From NCBI RefSeq assembly GCF_018873765.1, contig NC_057925.1:14829568-14893567 (forward strand): a stretch of 64,000 bases of DNA. Direction: 5' to 3'. The notes beneath the pieces were generated by a model. The model was not told the DNA's origin. It did not search any database and saw only the letters and a program-made list of their open reading frames with translations. Positions 21,401-35,500 of the stretch are shown here, piece by piece. Source of the stretch: Telopea speciosissima. Its lineage: Eukaryota; Streptophyta; Magnoliopsida; Proteales; Proteaceae. The translations under genes were made by a program, and so were the position numbers. Positions within the stretch are counted from its first letter, which is position 1. Every line of letters starts with the position of its first letter.

Positions 21401-21949
21401 ACAAAATTGTAAACTTGAAATAAGATCTACAAAAATTGAAAAAAGAATAAACAGAGAAAGAAAAGATGCTGAAGAGCGCCACCCAAAGATGCAACAGAGC
21501 AGACCTGAGAAGAGAACTTGAAGCATGAGGTCAACTGGAGAAAAGAAATTTCCAAGAAACCTTGTCGGAGTGAGAAGAAACTTCAGATTCACCGCAGACC
21601 TCTCACAGGATGAAAATCTCCAGAGCAAACTAAGAAATGAAACTCCAAGATGGAGAGAGAACCCTAAATCAAAAGATTTATGGGAAAGAAACCCTCAGAA
21701 ACCCTAAGGGCCTCAAAGGAAGAGAAAGCCTATCGATAGAGAGCTCTCGAGTGGTGTCTTGGGAAATGCAACTAAGAAAAATCGGTTTGACTTTGTTTGG
21801 TAAAACTCATTTGCAGATCGAATGTTGGTTATCGTCAGTTTTGTATCTAAAAAATATAGGGAAAAGAAAGTTGGGAGAAAATTGGTCACACTTGACTCAT
21901 TTTCTTCACAAATGGGGGAATGATTAATTGACTAACTGCAATTCTTAAA

Positions 21950-22890
21950 CAATCAAACGATTTCACTTCTCCTTTAATTTCTTTTCTCAATCTTAAGCTT
22001 TTTGTCCGTCTCAAGAGTTCATTGGATATCTCAACCTCTTGCGTGTTGATTTAGTGCTACATCAGGTCACATGTGCTATTAGGGAGCAAATGACCTCTTT
22101 TCATGGCCAGACAAATTCGGTGTCTACTTTGATTTGTTCTAGAAATTTGGCTATGTCTATCATCCCATGAAGGGCTCCAATTATCATGGGAATTTTTTGG
22201 TGTGCTCCTCCTCACCCTTGGTTCAAACTAAATGTTGACAGTTGTTCGCTTGGTAACCAAGGGAGAGCAAGGGCAGATGGAGTTATTCGTGATTCAAACT
22301 CTAGGATTGTCTCATCTTTTGGCACTTTCCTTGGGATTAGAGCAAACTATGAAGTGGAATTCATAGCGTTGATCAATGGTCCTCTGGTTGCAAAACAGTT
22401 GGGTATTCAATATCTTTGCTTGAGTCTGACTCGATGTCAATGACTATTGCAATATACAGGGGTTTAATTCCTTGGTGTGTCATGTAGGATTGGTGCTATC
22501 TCCATCCATATCTCTTTGGTATTCGATGGAAGATCATGCATTGTTTTAGGGAGGCTAACCCCATCGTTGAGTCTTTTGTAAAATCGACAGCAAGGCTAGG
22601 TGTCTCCTCCTTTGCTCTTGTTCTCCCCCCTCTTATGCAAGATGAGCTGCTGGTAGATGCGCAAAGTAGGCCAAGATTTCGTATCTTGTTCCATTAGTCT
22701 TTTGTTTTTTGGTTTGTTGGATAGCAGGTCCCTCCCCTACTGATGGCCATGCCGAAGGTGGGGGGCGGGGCTTTACTGTGTTTTTCTGTTTTGAGTTTCT
22801 GGTGTCTCTCTTGACCCCACTTGTATCTCTGTAATTTCTTTTTCTTTAATTCTTTTTAATATATATGATCCTTTTTAGCCGAAAGAAATA
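21950..22890 (+). mobile_element. LINE 3' tail with RNase H domain, plus strand
   Basis: The frame at 22186-22440 reads PPHPWFKLNVDSCSLGNQGR, ADGVIRDSNSRIVSSFGTFL, NYEVEFIALINGPLVAKQLG, which is the RVT_3-type RNase H domain (KLNVDGS..G..G.GGVIRDS...AE..A...GL). The following SDSMSMTIAIYRGL and FREANPIVESF continue it in another frame. It ends in the GC-poor 3' tail with TCTTTTTAATATATATGATC near 22870. The upstream RT is missing (5' truncation). It is separate from, and opposite to, the LINE at 16301-21710. Confidence 0.75.
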
Positions 22891-23555
22891 GGCAATCAAA
22901 TAACAATTATGAAAATTTTCATATATTTTTCTCTTGATTTTCTCAATACAACCAAATCAAAGGTGTACGAAAAATTTCCTTTTTTCTGTTCCATATCCTT
23001 ACTTTTTCTTTATCTTTTCTTTTATCCAAAGATAGCAACCAAACACAATCTAAACGAGTTGGGTGAAGACCTGGTTCTAGTATCAAATCCAGCCCAAATT
23101 AGGCCCCACTAGGTTCAGTTCCGCTGTCCCTGCATGGTCACTCTCCGTCTCCCCTCTACTGTGATCTTCCAACCCATTCCACTGAAATCTTGGGATTGGT
23201 GGGCCCAACCCATTCTGTTTTTTGGTAGAGGCCCAACTCATTCTACAGCCCAACCCTTCACAAAACAACGTGTGTGGTCTGGTTAGGGCCCACTTATGGT
23301 TAATTTCAGATCGGCCCACTTCTCATTCAACAAATTTGACCGCTATAAAACCCTCCGTACGACCAAGTCAACTCCACTTGGACTGAATCACACTGCGAAA
23401 GGTTTAGAAGGAGTGATCATTCCACTTAGACCGCGATTTCTTGGGATTTCTTCCTACCTCCCTCGAATTTTGGTCTCATTGTCTTCCACCTGAAGCTGAT
23501 TTCGCTTCTCTGCAGAAATCAACCATCAAAACCCTAACTTCCCGTTTGTGCTGCA
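22891..23555 (+). promoter_or_regulatory. Upstream region of the ribose-5-phosphate isomerase gene
   Basis: This interval separates the LINE tail from the RPI start codon. A CT-rich leader runs just before the ATG. No element or ORF is clear. CCGCTATAAAACCC at about 23340 contains a good TATA-like box (TATAAA) about 210 bp before the ATG. Confidence 0.5.
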
Positions 23556-26500
23556 ATGGAAGGAGTCATTTCTTTGAAGCAGCTAACAGCCGGTGATAAA
23601 TCTCTGTTCTTCCCCAGAAACACCAGTCCTATAAATGGAAGTAAATTCTGTGATTTTAAGAGAAGGGGTTTCAGTTTGTCCATCTCTGCAGTCGCCGAAA
23701 ACGGTAATTCTCAGAAACACTGATGTTTGTTCTTTTTGTGTCCTTCCAATTTTTCTACTCAAGGTTTAGAGTTTGGTTTTGATTGAATCGCCAAAGTATT
23801 GATGGGGAATTTCGAGAGCTTGGATCACATGTGGTGTCTGAAATACCCATTGCTTTCAAAGGGAATCTGCAAAGCTATTGCAATTTTGCTGATGTAATTC
23901 AGGCTGTATTTGGGTTTGGTTCTGAATTTTGGATTAGTTTAAATTTTCTTTCTGGTTCATCATTGATAGACGGGCTCTATTTATTTATTTTTAGCTTGCC
24001 TTCTGGAAACTGTACATAAGTTCCACTGGCCTTTGAATTTCAATTTTAACTTCTTCGGTGGGAACAAGAATCAATCTTGATAATTCTGTACTGACCTACA
24101 CATATCTTTCAATACGTTCTGGATAGATTGTTACATAAGATCATGAACTCTAGATGTTTTGTTTTTTATTACAAGTTGATGATTTGGTGAAGCTTAAATA
24201 AGTAAATGCAGATGATTTGTGCTTCACTATTCATGTTTCTTTCTTTTTCTGCAGTTGAAATTAATTCTAAATAAAGTGCTGAAAATGACATTACTATGAA
24301 TATCTTAGATACAACTCATGAAGCACAGGATGCTTCAAAGCGTGCTCTTGCAAAGAAGGCTGTGGGACTTGTTAAATCTGGAATGGTGGTTGGTCTGGGC
24401 ACAGGAAGCACAGCATCACTTGCCATTGAAGAGCTTGGTAGACTGCTTAGTCAAGGGAAGGTGAGAACTTTCAGTTCGACTACTATTGATTTTCCTTTGT
24501 TGGCTAAGGATGATTGAGATTGTGTTGTTTCTTTTAGGATTCTCATGGCTGCATGATCTGAGACTGGGAGACTGTAACAGTCGATCAATTGGGAAAGCAA
24601 TCCCAAACAGAATTCTTAAATAAGATGAGCCTCAACAGAGCCACAAAAAATTGTATGATATTATTGCAAGGACTTGTTGATTGGTACATTAAACTAAAGG
24701 GTATTTCTAAGAAAAACTAAAAGTTCAACTAAAAGTTCAAGACTAGTTTGAGAACGACAATGAAGCAAATAATAAAGTGTTTTGCTTGATATCCAATTTC
24801 TCTTTTTCATGGTCAGATCAGATTCAGAATCAATCCCTTTGTGCAAGACTCAATTTCTGCAACCCAATGAATATGTACAGAGAAGGATCCTACCTTTTCT
24901 TTTTGTTCTGTAGACTATGTTACCTGAACTTCCAACTAAGAATTGTAACCATGTCAAACTTCATGTAGCCAATGGTGAAGGAATGGTTGGTTTGCTTCTT
25001 TGATGCAGTTAGCGAACTACTTGTGATTACATGTTGTTGTTTTAATATATCCATGCAATGCCTAAATGCTTGTATTTAAATTCTGTGCTTGGATCTTATC
25101 ATAGTTTGTTGGAGTTTGTGTGGTCATGAACTTCTGTCTACAGGAGTGATGGACATTTGTATTGCAAGAGGTGTTTCAGACTTTCAGTCTTCTTTGGCCA
25201 AGCTCAATTGAGGAGTCTTAACTGATCCTTTTGTGATGAGAATAGTTTTCCTGCAAGCCTAACATATTTCTCATTACCCTAATTAATAAGAAAGTGGTAG
25301 TTCTTAAAGGATATATTGTATGTAGTTTACTTTGGTGTAAATTTCTAGCTTATCTTTATTCACTGAATCACCTTTAGTAGTTCTCCTTATCTACAAATTC
25401 TATTTAAAACCACCCTGATGATGATTTGATTTGTTTGATAGAAGTCTATATTTGCTTCTTATCTTTTTCTCCATGCATTTTACTGTGGAGTTACTCGGCA
25501 TGTAGTTAGGCGTCAGGAACATCCCGATTGATATCCTTTTGTGGAACTAACTTCTAATGAAAACTTTCTTGTGTATACTCCTAAATCTGAACTTTTGAAT
25601 GGATTCCATTGTCTTAATCGTTAGTTTTTGATTATCTTAATCATAAGTTTTTCTGTCTTTTTTACATTGAGGGATAAGTAGTGGCATTCTTGGTAGCTTT
25701 GACCCACTTCTAGATTGTACTCTACTACAATGGTTATCAGTACTTGCTGATTTAAGACGTAACATGTGCAGTCTTTATAGTCTATGATAATAATCACTTC
25801 ATCCTAAACCACAGTGTTTATCCTTTAGTGACTGCTTCATGTTGGTCACTCATGAACACTAACAAATACAGTGAAAACTTACAAGAGAGGTGTTAGCAGA
25901 GACTATGTAAAGTCTCGGTATTAGTGCTAGTACCGAGATGAGCTAGGGGTAGTTTAGATATTATGCTTTGTTTTCTCTTTTCTTATTTTCCTGTTGTATC
26001 CCTTGGTTCCTCTAAGTGGTTATAGATTGAATGGAGTGGGAGCTCTAACACTAAGTTAAGACTCCCAAGGTTACACAGGCCTATCGTCTCTCACTGCTCT
26101 CTTCCTCTTCTCTTATTATTTACATGGTATCAGAGCAAGATCTTTAGGGACTGCTGCAACTTTCCTAGTATCTTGTCTCCTCTCTTTCAAGGTTTCAATC
26201 ATTATTGATTGATTCATATCAGTTCTAGTTTGTGAGTTCTTTCATTTTTTGTTTGAAGGGGGTGCAACACCCTATGTTGTGTTTTGGGACTGTTTAGAGA
26301 CTAGTTCATGTTTGAAGATTAAGAACTAGTAATATCTTTTTGGTGGTGATTGGTTTATGGAGTAAAGACTGCATTGAAGTTCCAGATTCAGAGATTGGAG
26401 ATCTACTTTCTCATCAGGGTTTGAGATCGAATTTTCATCGGGGTTTTGAGATCAACTTTTTCAGGGTGGAGATTTGAGATCGATTCTTCATCAGGGTTTT

Positions 26501-29500
26501 TGAGATTGACTTTTTCTCTGAGTCATCGGTACCTATTGCAACTTCACTCTATTTCCTATGTTTGTGGAATATGTCTAAACCATCAAAGAATGTAATTATT
26601 GAGGTTGTGTCTTCGTCCTCCAACTGTATTACTGAAAAAAAAGTTAGAAGGAATTATCAACTTTTAGCATTGGAAGAAAATTGTTTAGTTGGTATTGATT
26701 GGTCGTGCCTAGCAGGACCATTTGATGAAGACTAAACCTTTTGCTGATGCATCATGAGACACCATTGATGCACGTATTACGGGACAATTGCTGAATTCCA
26801 TGGAAAATCAGATTGTTGATTTAGTGACCCATATTGATACTGTTAAGGAGTTATGGGAATATCTAAATGTTTTATACTCTGGATAAAACAACTTATCTCG
26901 TATCTATGAGTTATCTCAGGAGTTTTATGGAGCTGATTGAAAGGGTCGTCCCTTGATCCAGTATTTTGCTGACTTTAAGAGGATGTATGAGGAGCTGAAT
27001 TCCCTGCTTCCAATCACTTCTGATGTACAATAAATGCAAAATCAGTGAGTGTAGCTCGCAGTCATGGGATTTTTAGTTGGTCTTGGGAAGGACTTTGATT
27101 CCGTTCATTCCCAGATACTCGATGGTGATAAGGTAGCCATACTTTCAGATACTTTTTCACTAGTTCTACGATCTAGTGAGAATTCTCATGATTCAGCTTT
27201 GGCTTCTTTTACACCTAATCATGGGCCCAATAGTGGGATATGTACTGGTGGTAGTCGTGGTCATGGGGCTGGTTCTGGCAAAGCTCCTACTTCTAGTATT
27301 CAAGCTGGTTCAGATACTTCAGAGGCTCGGTGAAGACTTGTCACCATTGTGGTCTCCCAGGACACATCCAATGCTTTTGTTGGAAACTCTATGGCAAACC
27401 ACCACAACAATAGTTTGCTAATTCCGCTACTACTAATTCAGCTGCTACATCATCTCCATAGTCTGAGGGTAGGACAATGAAGATGTTTGATGAGGATTAT
27501 GCACACTTACCCAGTTTCAGATTTCTCAGTCGTCTTAGCCTCTTACTGCTACATTTGTTCAGACAGGTAATGCTACTGCATGTCTTTCGACTGCTTCTTG
27601 CCTCTGGATCATTGATTCAGGTGCATCATGACTGGGGTCTCAGGTATATTTTCTTCCTTTCATACATCGTCTTCTAGTGTTGCTTTAGTTGATGGTTCTT
27701 TAGCTAAAGTTACCGGTACAGGCATTGTTCATGTCATTCCTTTATCCTTCTCTTTGGTTCTTTACTTACCTGAGTTCCCTTTTAAGCTTTTGTCTGTTAA
27801 TAAATTTACCAAAACTTATAATTGTTCTGTATCCTTTTTCTCTAATTCTTGTGTCTTTCAGAACCTTACGACGAAGAAGATGATTGGTAGAGGTCGTGAA
27901 TCGGGGGGGGGTTGTATCTATTCGAGGACACTTCATCTGTGGCGTGTTCGAGTGTGGCGTCACCTCACCAAATCCACTGTCGTTTGGGTCATCCATTGTT
28001 GGATAGTTTAAAGCTTTTAGATTCTCATTTTTGGTCTATTTCTAGCTTAAATTGTGAGTCCTGTCAGTTTGGGAAGCTCCACTATGTAAGCTATCCCCCT
28101 AGAGTCAATCAACGGACTGACCAACCTTTTTCTTTAGTTTATTCAGATGTATGGGGCCCTTGTCCAGTTGTTTCTAAATTGGGCTTTCATTATTTTGTTA
28201 TTTGATGACTATTCCCGAGTTACCTGGCTTTATTTAATGAAAAATCTTTCAAAGCTGTTCTCTATTTTTGTACTTTTGTGCATGAGGTTAAAACTCAGTT
28301 TAATACTCCTTTTTGTAGCGATAGTGCTAAAGAATACTTTTCTGACCCCTTTACTACTTTTATGGCTCAACACGGTATTATTCATCAGTCCTCCTATGCC
28401 GATACTCCACAACAGAATGGTGTGGCAGAAAGAAAGAATCGACATTTAATGGAGGTCACCGATCTCTTCTATCTGAGATGAAGGTGACCAAACCTTTTTG
28501 GGCTAATGTTGTTTTGACTGTGTATTATCTTATTAACCGCATGCCTCCCTCTATTTGACGTGGTGGCATGCCTCATTCTTTGTTATTTCCTTCTGACCCT
28601 TTATTTGCTTTACCACCACGTTTCTTTGGTAGTGTTTGTTTTATTCGTGATCATCGTCCGGGTGTTTCGGAATTGGATACCAAAGCTCTTAAATGCTTCT
28701 TTGTTGACTATTCTCGTGCACAAAAGGGTTATCATTGTTATTCGTTTAAGTTAGAAAAATATTGTCATAGCTGATGTTTCCTTCTTTGAGTCCACCCCTT
28801 ATGCTGACTCTTCTTTTGTTGTTTCTGAGTTGGATGATGACCTTCCTTTATATATTGTTCAGTCTCCTACGTCTCCAGTTTCACAAGTTTCTCCACCACC
28901 GCTAATGCTGCCGGCTACTTCACCGCCACAACCTTCTGTTGTGTACCAACATCATCTTTGGAAAGTTTGGGCCGCACCCTCTTCATCTACCTCTGTCTCC
29001 TCTTCTTCGCAGGCTGATCCTGTAATAGGTAATCCTTCTTCTTCCCTTGATGTACCTATTTCTTTTCCTAAGGGTGTTCAGAGTTGTACCCAACATCCTC
29101 TTTCTAACTTTGTGTCATATTTTGGTTTATCATCCACATTCCATTCCTGCTTGCATATTATTGAGCATCATCCTATTCCTTAGTCTGTTGCAGAGGCACT
29201 AGCTATTCCCAGTTGGAGGGCTGCTATGATTGAGGAATTGTTCGCGTTGGAGGAAAATCAAACATTGGATCTTGTTTTATTACCCTCCGATAAATCAGCT
29301 ATTGGTTGTCGATGGGTTTTTGTGGTGAAAGTGAATTCTGATGGTTTTTTGGCACGTTTGAAGGCCAGGCTTGTGGCCAAGGGCTATGCCCAGGTGTATG
29401 GCATTGATTACTTAGACACTTTTTCCCTAGTGGCTAAGCTTACTTCTGTTCGTATATTGATTTCTTTTGCTGCTACTCATCATTGGCCCTTATTTCAGTC

Positions 29501-32500
29501 GGATGTTAAGAATGCTTTCTTGCATGAGTTTGTTTCTCTTGGGGAGGATGGTGTGTAAGCTCAAGAGTCTCTGTATGGGCTGAAACAGTCACCTTGATGG
29601 TTTGGTCGGTTCACTGAAGTTGTCTTGGAGTTTGGACTAACACGTTGTGACAGTGATCATTCTGTATTTTTTCAGCATTTTGATGCAGGAAGAATATTTC
29701 TTATTGTATATGTGGATGATATTGTTATTACAGGAGATGATTCTTCAGGAATTGAGAAGTTGAAAATGCATTTACAACATAAGTTTCAAACTAAAGATTT
29801 GGGAAGGTTGAAATACTTTTTGGGTGTGGAAGTGGCTCAGTCAAGGAAAGGAATTTCTCTTTCACAACGGAAGTATGTTATTGATCTTCTTTTAGAGACA
29901 GGATCGTTTGGCTCTAAACCTCTAGATACTCCCATGGATCCTAATTTAAAGCTTACAGCTGATGGTGGTGATGTTCTTGGTGAACCTGAGAAGTATCAGA
30001 GACTTGTTGGGAAACTAAATTATTTGACTGTAACTCGACCTGACATTGTCTTTCTAGTATTGTGAGTCAGTTTTTGTCTGCTCCTCAGACATCTCATTGG
30101 GATATTGTTATGCGTATCTTGCGGTACCTCAAGAAGGCTCTTGGACATGGTCTACTTTACTCTGATCATGGCCATGGACGGGTTGAGGGTTTTTCAAATG
30201 GTGACTGTGCTGGATCTCCTATTGACAGAAGGTCAACTACAAGTTATTGTACGTTTGTTGGAGGGAACCTTATATTGTGGAAATGCAAGAAACAGATAGT
30301 TGTGGATCGATCCAGTGCAGAGTCAGAATATCGAGCCATGGCGCATGTTATATGTGAGCTAATGTGGGTGAAACAGTTGTTGATTAAGCTTGGGTTTACA
30401 GATGATTTGCCTATGCAATTGTGGTGTGATAATCAAGCTGCTGTCCGTATTGCTTCAAATCCTATGTTTCATGAAAGAACAAAACACATTGAAGTAGATT
30501 GTCACTTTGTTCGAGAGACGCTGCAACAAGGGCTTATTTCTCCTCGTCATGTTTGCATAGGGGAACAACTTGCAGATTTGTTTACAAAGTCTTTGAGGAG
30601 TGCTAGAGTGGATTATATTTGTAACAAGCTGGGTATGATTAACATCTATGATCCAGCTTGAGGGGGAGTGTTAGTAGAGACTAAGTAAAGTCTCGGTATT
30701 AGTGCTAATATCGAGATGAGTTAGGGGTAGTTTAGGTATTATGCTTTGTTTTCTCTTTTCTTATTTTTCAGTTGTGTCCCTTGGTTCCTCTAAGTGGTTA
30801 TATATTGAATGTAGTGGGAGCTCTAACACTAAGTTAAGACTTCCAAGGTTACAGAGACCTATCATCTCTCACTGTTCTCTAACTCTTCTCTTTCTTCTCC
30901 TTTTTCTCTTCTCTTATTAATTACAAGAGGGATTTTTTTTCTCTCTTATGTTGAAATTTTGTCAATCAGTTGATGCTATGACTTGTTTCTATGTGTAGGA
31001 CCGTATAGGCAACCCAAGAGGGGGGTGAATTGGGAAATGCAGAATAAAATCCCAACTTTAAAATTTCTTTTGAAACCCTCTGCAGTATGCTATCCCAACT
31101 TCATGTACTTGTCTTTATTTTTAATCTTATTTGCATTTTCTTTTCTCTCTCTCTCTCTTTCTCTCTTTTTGTGAGTTGCATCACCTGAATCATATATTCT
31201 TCTGTTACAGGAACTATCCCATTCTTTTGGATTTTTTTTTTTCTTTTCCCCTGAAGATCCTCGATGTTGAACTAGGGGTCTACAATAAACAGTCCTCAAA
31301 GAGTGAAACAAGCTCCAAAATAACCTAGAACAACCTTAGGTACTGTTGGAAATAAGAGAGAAAAAGCATACTATTTTGGTTTTGGAAAGTGTAACAGAAA
31401 AGGATAATTTAGGGTTAGGTCTTAGAGGGGAATGGTGGTGGATGGTTGGAAGTTGAAACAGTCAACTGTTTTAACAGAGTTAGGCTTTTGTGAATTTGGA
31501 TGTGATAGGCGGGAATGGGTTTTGATATGGTGGGACAGAAACTAAAAAGTATTGGTGAACAGTTTAATGGTTAGGGTTCTGATGTTAGATGAAGAGGCAA
31601 AAGGTTAAGGTTGATGGAGAAGGTGTTTTGATGGAGATCAATGGTGGAGAAGGACTGTTTCAGAGTTTGAAGAAGCTGCTAGAACTGTAACAGGACAGAG
31701 GAAGTAGAAGAGATAGCTCCCCTAGGAGTCCAATTAGGGTTGAAGGAACCTACCTTCAAAAGAGCTTCCAAATCCGCATAGAAAGATCTCAAAGCTTGAG
31801 AGGGAAAAGCTTTTTTTCATTCGGTCAACCTCTTGTAGGGGGTACAAGCCTATATATAGTTGACTGCTAGCTTCAAAATAGGAACTACTTAAAACAAACT
31901 TCACAACCATGGCACTTTTAGAAACTCTAAGAAGTAAGAACTTCAAAGTTACTCTTTTTTAACCCACTACAAGCCCATAACATAAAGAACCCATGAAACT
32001 CAGAACACCAATAGACTGCACTACCCAAATACCCAGTGACACATAATTACAGTACTGCCACTGCTTTAAAAGAATCTGAAAATATGTACATACCTTCTTA
32101 GTGTGTAACAAAACCCTTTTAACTGCATTGTAAACCCTACTCAATGACATAAGCACCAGTTCGAAAATTACCCCAAGTGGGTACAAAAGCAACAAACACA
32201 ATTCTGGCATGTAAAAGTGTTTTGCTCTGCAGAAATTTTGATAAAATACAACCCTCGACAGAAAAATGTAGTAAATTTTTTTTGGTAGACAAAATATAGT
32301 ATATATATATTTTTTTTGGTAAAAGACAAAATGTAGTATTTGGCACCATAAGAAAAGTGGATCTAATAAAAGTAGATTCCATGTGTTATTAAATGGATTG
32401 CTTATATTAAAATTATCTTTCCCTTCTTTGAAATTTATATGTGATTATCATACTAATACAGGGGAAAAAAGACGTTCTAATGCAAAATGCAAAACGAAAT

Positions 32501-35500
32501 CGGTGCCTTGAAGCCTGATCTTATGTTTTATATGACCAAAGTAATTTTTTTTTTTTTTTTTTTGTAAAAATAGTCCGGAATGCTACTTGTGGAAAAATTT
32601 CACAGATGTATTGTAATTCTTATATTCTAGTAGGACTTCCATACTGGTCTCTACAGAAATGGAACTGTCATTATGTTTTAGCTGGCTTATTTTAATAAGA
32701 ACTAGCCATTCCACGCCGACATTCTAACTTATTAACCATTTTCGCCAATCTTACTCCTGTTTCTTTTCAGCTGAAAGATGTTGTTGCTGTGGGAGCAAAC
32801 TACCAGTCACGAGTTCTGGCTAGGCAGTTTGGTGTAAAGACTGTGAGTTCCGTTTACAATATACATCTAGAATTTCCTCCCTTTCTAGACACTCATTTTT
32901 GTTTTGAAAAATAAAATAAAATAAATTGTAAACGTTCTCTCTCTCTCTCACAGCATTCTTTAATCTTCTTGATTTGCAGGTTGATTTGAATGATGTCAAT
33001 AACATTGACATTGCATTGGATGGAGCAGATGAAGTAGACTTGAATAAAAATTTATTGAAGGTTGAATTGATTCATGGATCTTCATGTTTTTATTCTGCTT
33101 GTTTTACATTCAAAGAATATTCAGTGCTGATTACACTAAACAGAGATTTTCTTTCTTGCCAGGGTGGGGGAGCTGCTCATACCATGCAAAAGGTATGTTT
33201 GCTTTTTCTCTGAAATGATTTCTTGGCCACAAAATCCTCTGGGAGGTTCAAAATGTCGTATGTGTAAGATAATGAATATCTTGTTAATATTTCAGCGTTA
33301 GACAAATCCAGTACTGTCCATTTTAGTTTATTTTTTTTTAAAATCTAAATAGGAACTGGTAAATTCTTTGTTGGGCCACCTTCATGGTTGACATGGCTAT
33401 GGCATCCTTCGACTGTTTAGAGATGACACTAAGTATCTAGCTTTCAAAACTTGGCAGTATCAATTAAAAAGAAAATAGACTGACAAAGATAAATGTCATC
33501 ATTAACATATTCAAAAAGGAGCCTATGTTCTGTAGTTGCCAACCTACTAGGCCCATTAACTATTGCAATTGTAAAATGAGGTCAATTTGTATAGTGTACG
33601 AGTCTCTAAATTGTCTCAGAAGTTTGATTTAACTTTTCGTAAAAAGTATAGTTGGTTCTTTTAATCATTTTCAACTGTAATTATTGCATGTCTCATTGTC
33701 TCAATCAGGTTCTTGATTCCATGGCAAAGGAGTGTATAATATTGGTAGACCAATCAAAAGTGGTTCTCCAGCTTGGTAGTACATTTCCCGTTCCTGTGAG
33801 TTGATGTCTTTCTTGGTTATTTTTGTTAGTATTTCCCTACACACATGCAGACCCTTACCTGTCTGCCCACCAGCGTGTTATAAGTTATAACATTGGATAT
33901 ATGTGAATATTTGAATATTTATGTAACTGGTAATATAGGATGCATGCCTGTCATTGCGTGTGCTTAATTACCACATTGTTATGTTCATTCAGTCGTGACC
34001 ATGACTATGTTATGATTAGCTCCTTCCCATTGTGCAGCAGTAGAACCTGACTTTTGAGCTTAACATAATGGCCTATATAAGCTGTGTACAAGTTGGTTAT
34101 GGAGGGTACAAAATTTTGGAGCTACTGTACCGTATTGAATCTTTTTGGAGTACTGGAATGTTGGGCTGTCAATGGGTTGGATTTGAGTTGGATTGCATTT
34201 GATCCGATCCGAATCCGATTAAAAATTTATCCGATCTGATCTGATACTCTGACAGATCAATTACATACTGATCAAAATCTCAAATCTGACAAGTATTCCA
34301 ACATCTGACAAACCCGATTTATGTGATGCATTTTAATTAGTCTCTTCTTTTCTCAAGAAAATCACACTATTATCTAAAACTTTGACAAAATTGAAAGAAA
34401 GAATGATTAAAAGGTGTCTCCAAACTAGCTTAGACCCTTTTCCCTTATTGGTCCTAATCGGATCATATCAAGGTGTTTCCAAGTTGATCTGTTTACTTAT
34501 AGGATCTCTCCTTAACGAATCGGATCATGATCAGATTGGATCTGGATCAATTCCGATCCATTGACAGTCCTACTGGTATGGCAAGTTTAGATAAAATGTC
34601 AACCAGAGATGAATGATTGTGGTAAATGGAGAATATGACTTTGGAGGGGTCTAGATATCTAATCATTTATTCGGAGTTTAATGGAATGTATTTACTCTTC
34701 AACAATTAATGGTTAATTGGCTATGGATTTTACATGATGCATAGTTGAGTTACCCAATGTAGTGTATTATGCATCTTATATTCTTATTGTTTTTTGAGTG
34801 TTAGAAAATATGTTTTCATAGTTTGAATTGCAGTAAATCCATTATGAATGACATCAAGTACTTTTTCTCCATAAAATTTCGTATTTAGAAATCCAGTGCC
34901 CCCCCCCCCCCCCTTCTTTATTTTTTCAGAACTTACTAGACATTTTGTAGGTGGAAGTTCTCCCTCCTGCCATATCACCTGTCTTGAGGCGGCTTGTGAC
35001 TCTTGGAGGAGGTTAGCTATTATATGCTGAATAGACTTCCACTCCAAATTATCTTCCTATAATATGATCTTATCTAGATCTTTTGCATTAGTTTATGTAA
35101 TTTACTCCCTGGAGGGGTTTTGGTATTAACTGCAGTTAGTGAATGGCAGTTCCTGAAATTCGATCTGCTTTGAGGAAGGATGGTCCAGTGATCACAGATC
35201 TAGGAAACATGATGGTCGATGTGAGGTATGTGTCTTATTTAATGACCTGCATTCAATTTCTTGGATGGAAATAGCACCTGCTTCGGAAGTATAAAGAATA
35301 CAAAATTCCTGCTGGTAATTTATTGCCTTCTTTTCCCCTTGAATTGGAATTAGAAGTAGCATGATCATGCATTTAACATGGATTTGAGTTTCATATTTTT
35401 AATTGAATACTTTATATTGAAGATTTGACATTGCACTTGTAGAAACCATTAGAAATTAGATCCCCAAATAATAAATAATACTTAGAACGCCCCTCTCTCT

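Larger units (their letters stand above)
16301..21710 (-). mobile_element. L1-type LINE, minus strand, split by a DNA transposon and 3'-truncated
   Basis: Reading the minus strand from the right: a 5' leader with about 70-bp tandem repeats (21190-21400), ORF1 with a DUF4283-like segment (20352-20650), a degenerate zinc knuckle CFFCGIIGRDIHNC near 20290, and a proline-rich tail. Next is the endonuclease start SWNCQGISRP (19300-19340), interrupted at 19180 and resumed at 17658 (GFQHLLTVDLVG, LGDFNELLPISENLGGRPKT, VGSDHTPL). Then come the linker and RT start (16470-17100: WLQAGDRNTSFFHTATV, YFSSLFNTSKLPD, YRTPGLDGLP). The RT core, RNase H and poly-A tail are missing, so the element is truncated near 16300. 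Many stops: not active. Confidence 0.85.

Noticed and set aside
34897-34914. Poly-C run in RPI intron 6 as a possible regulatory G-quadruplex
   Set aside because: Homopolymer runs of this kind also occur at 46567 and 52209; they may be repeat or assembly artefacts and nothing else supports function.
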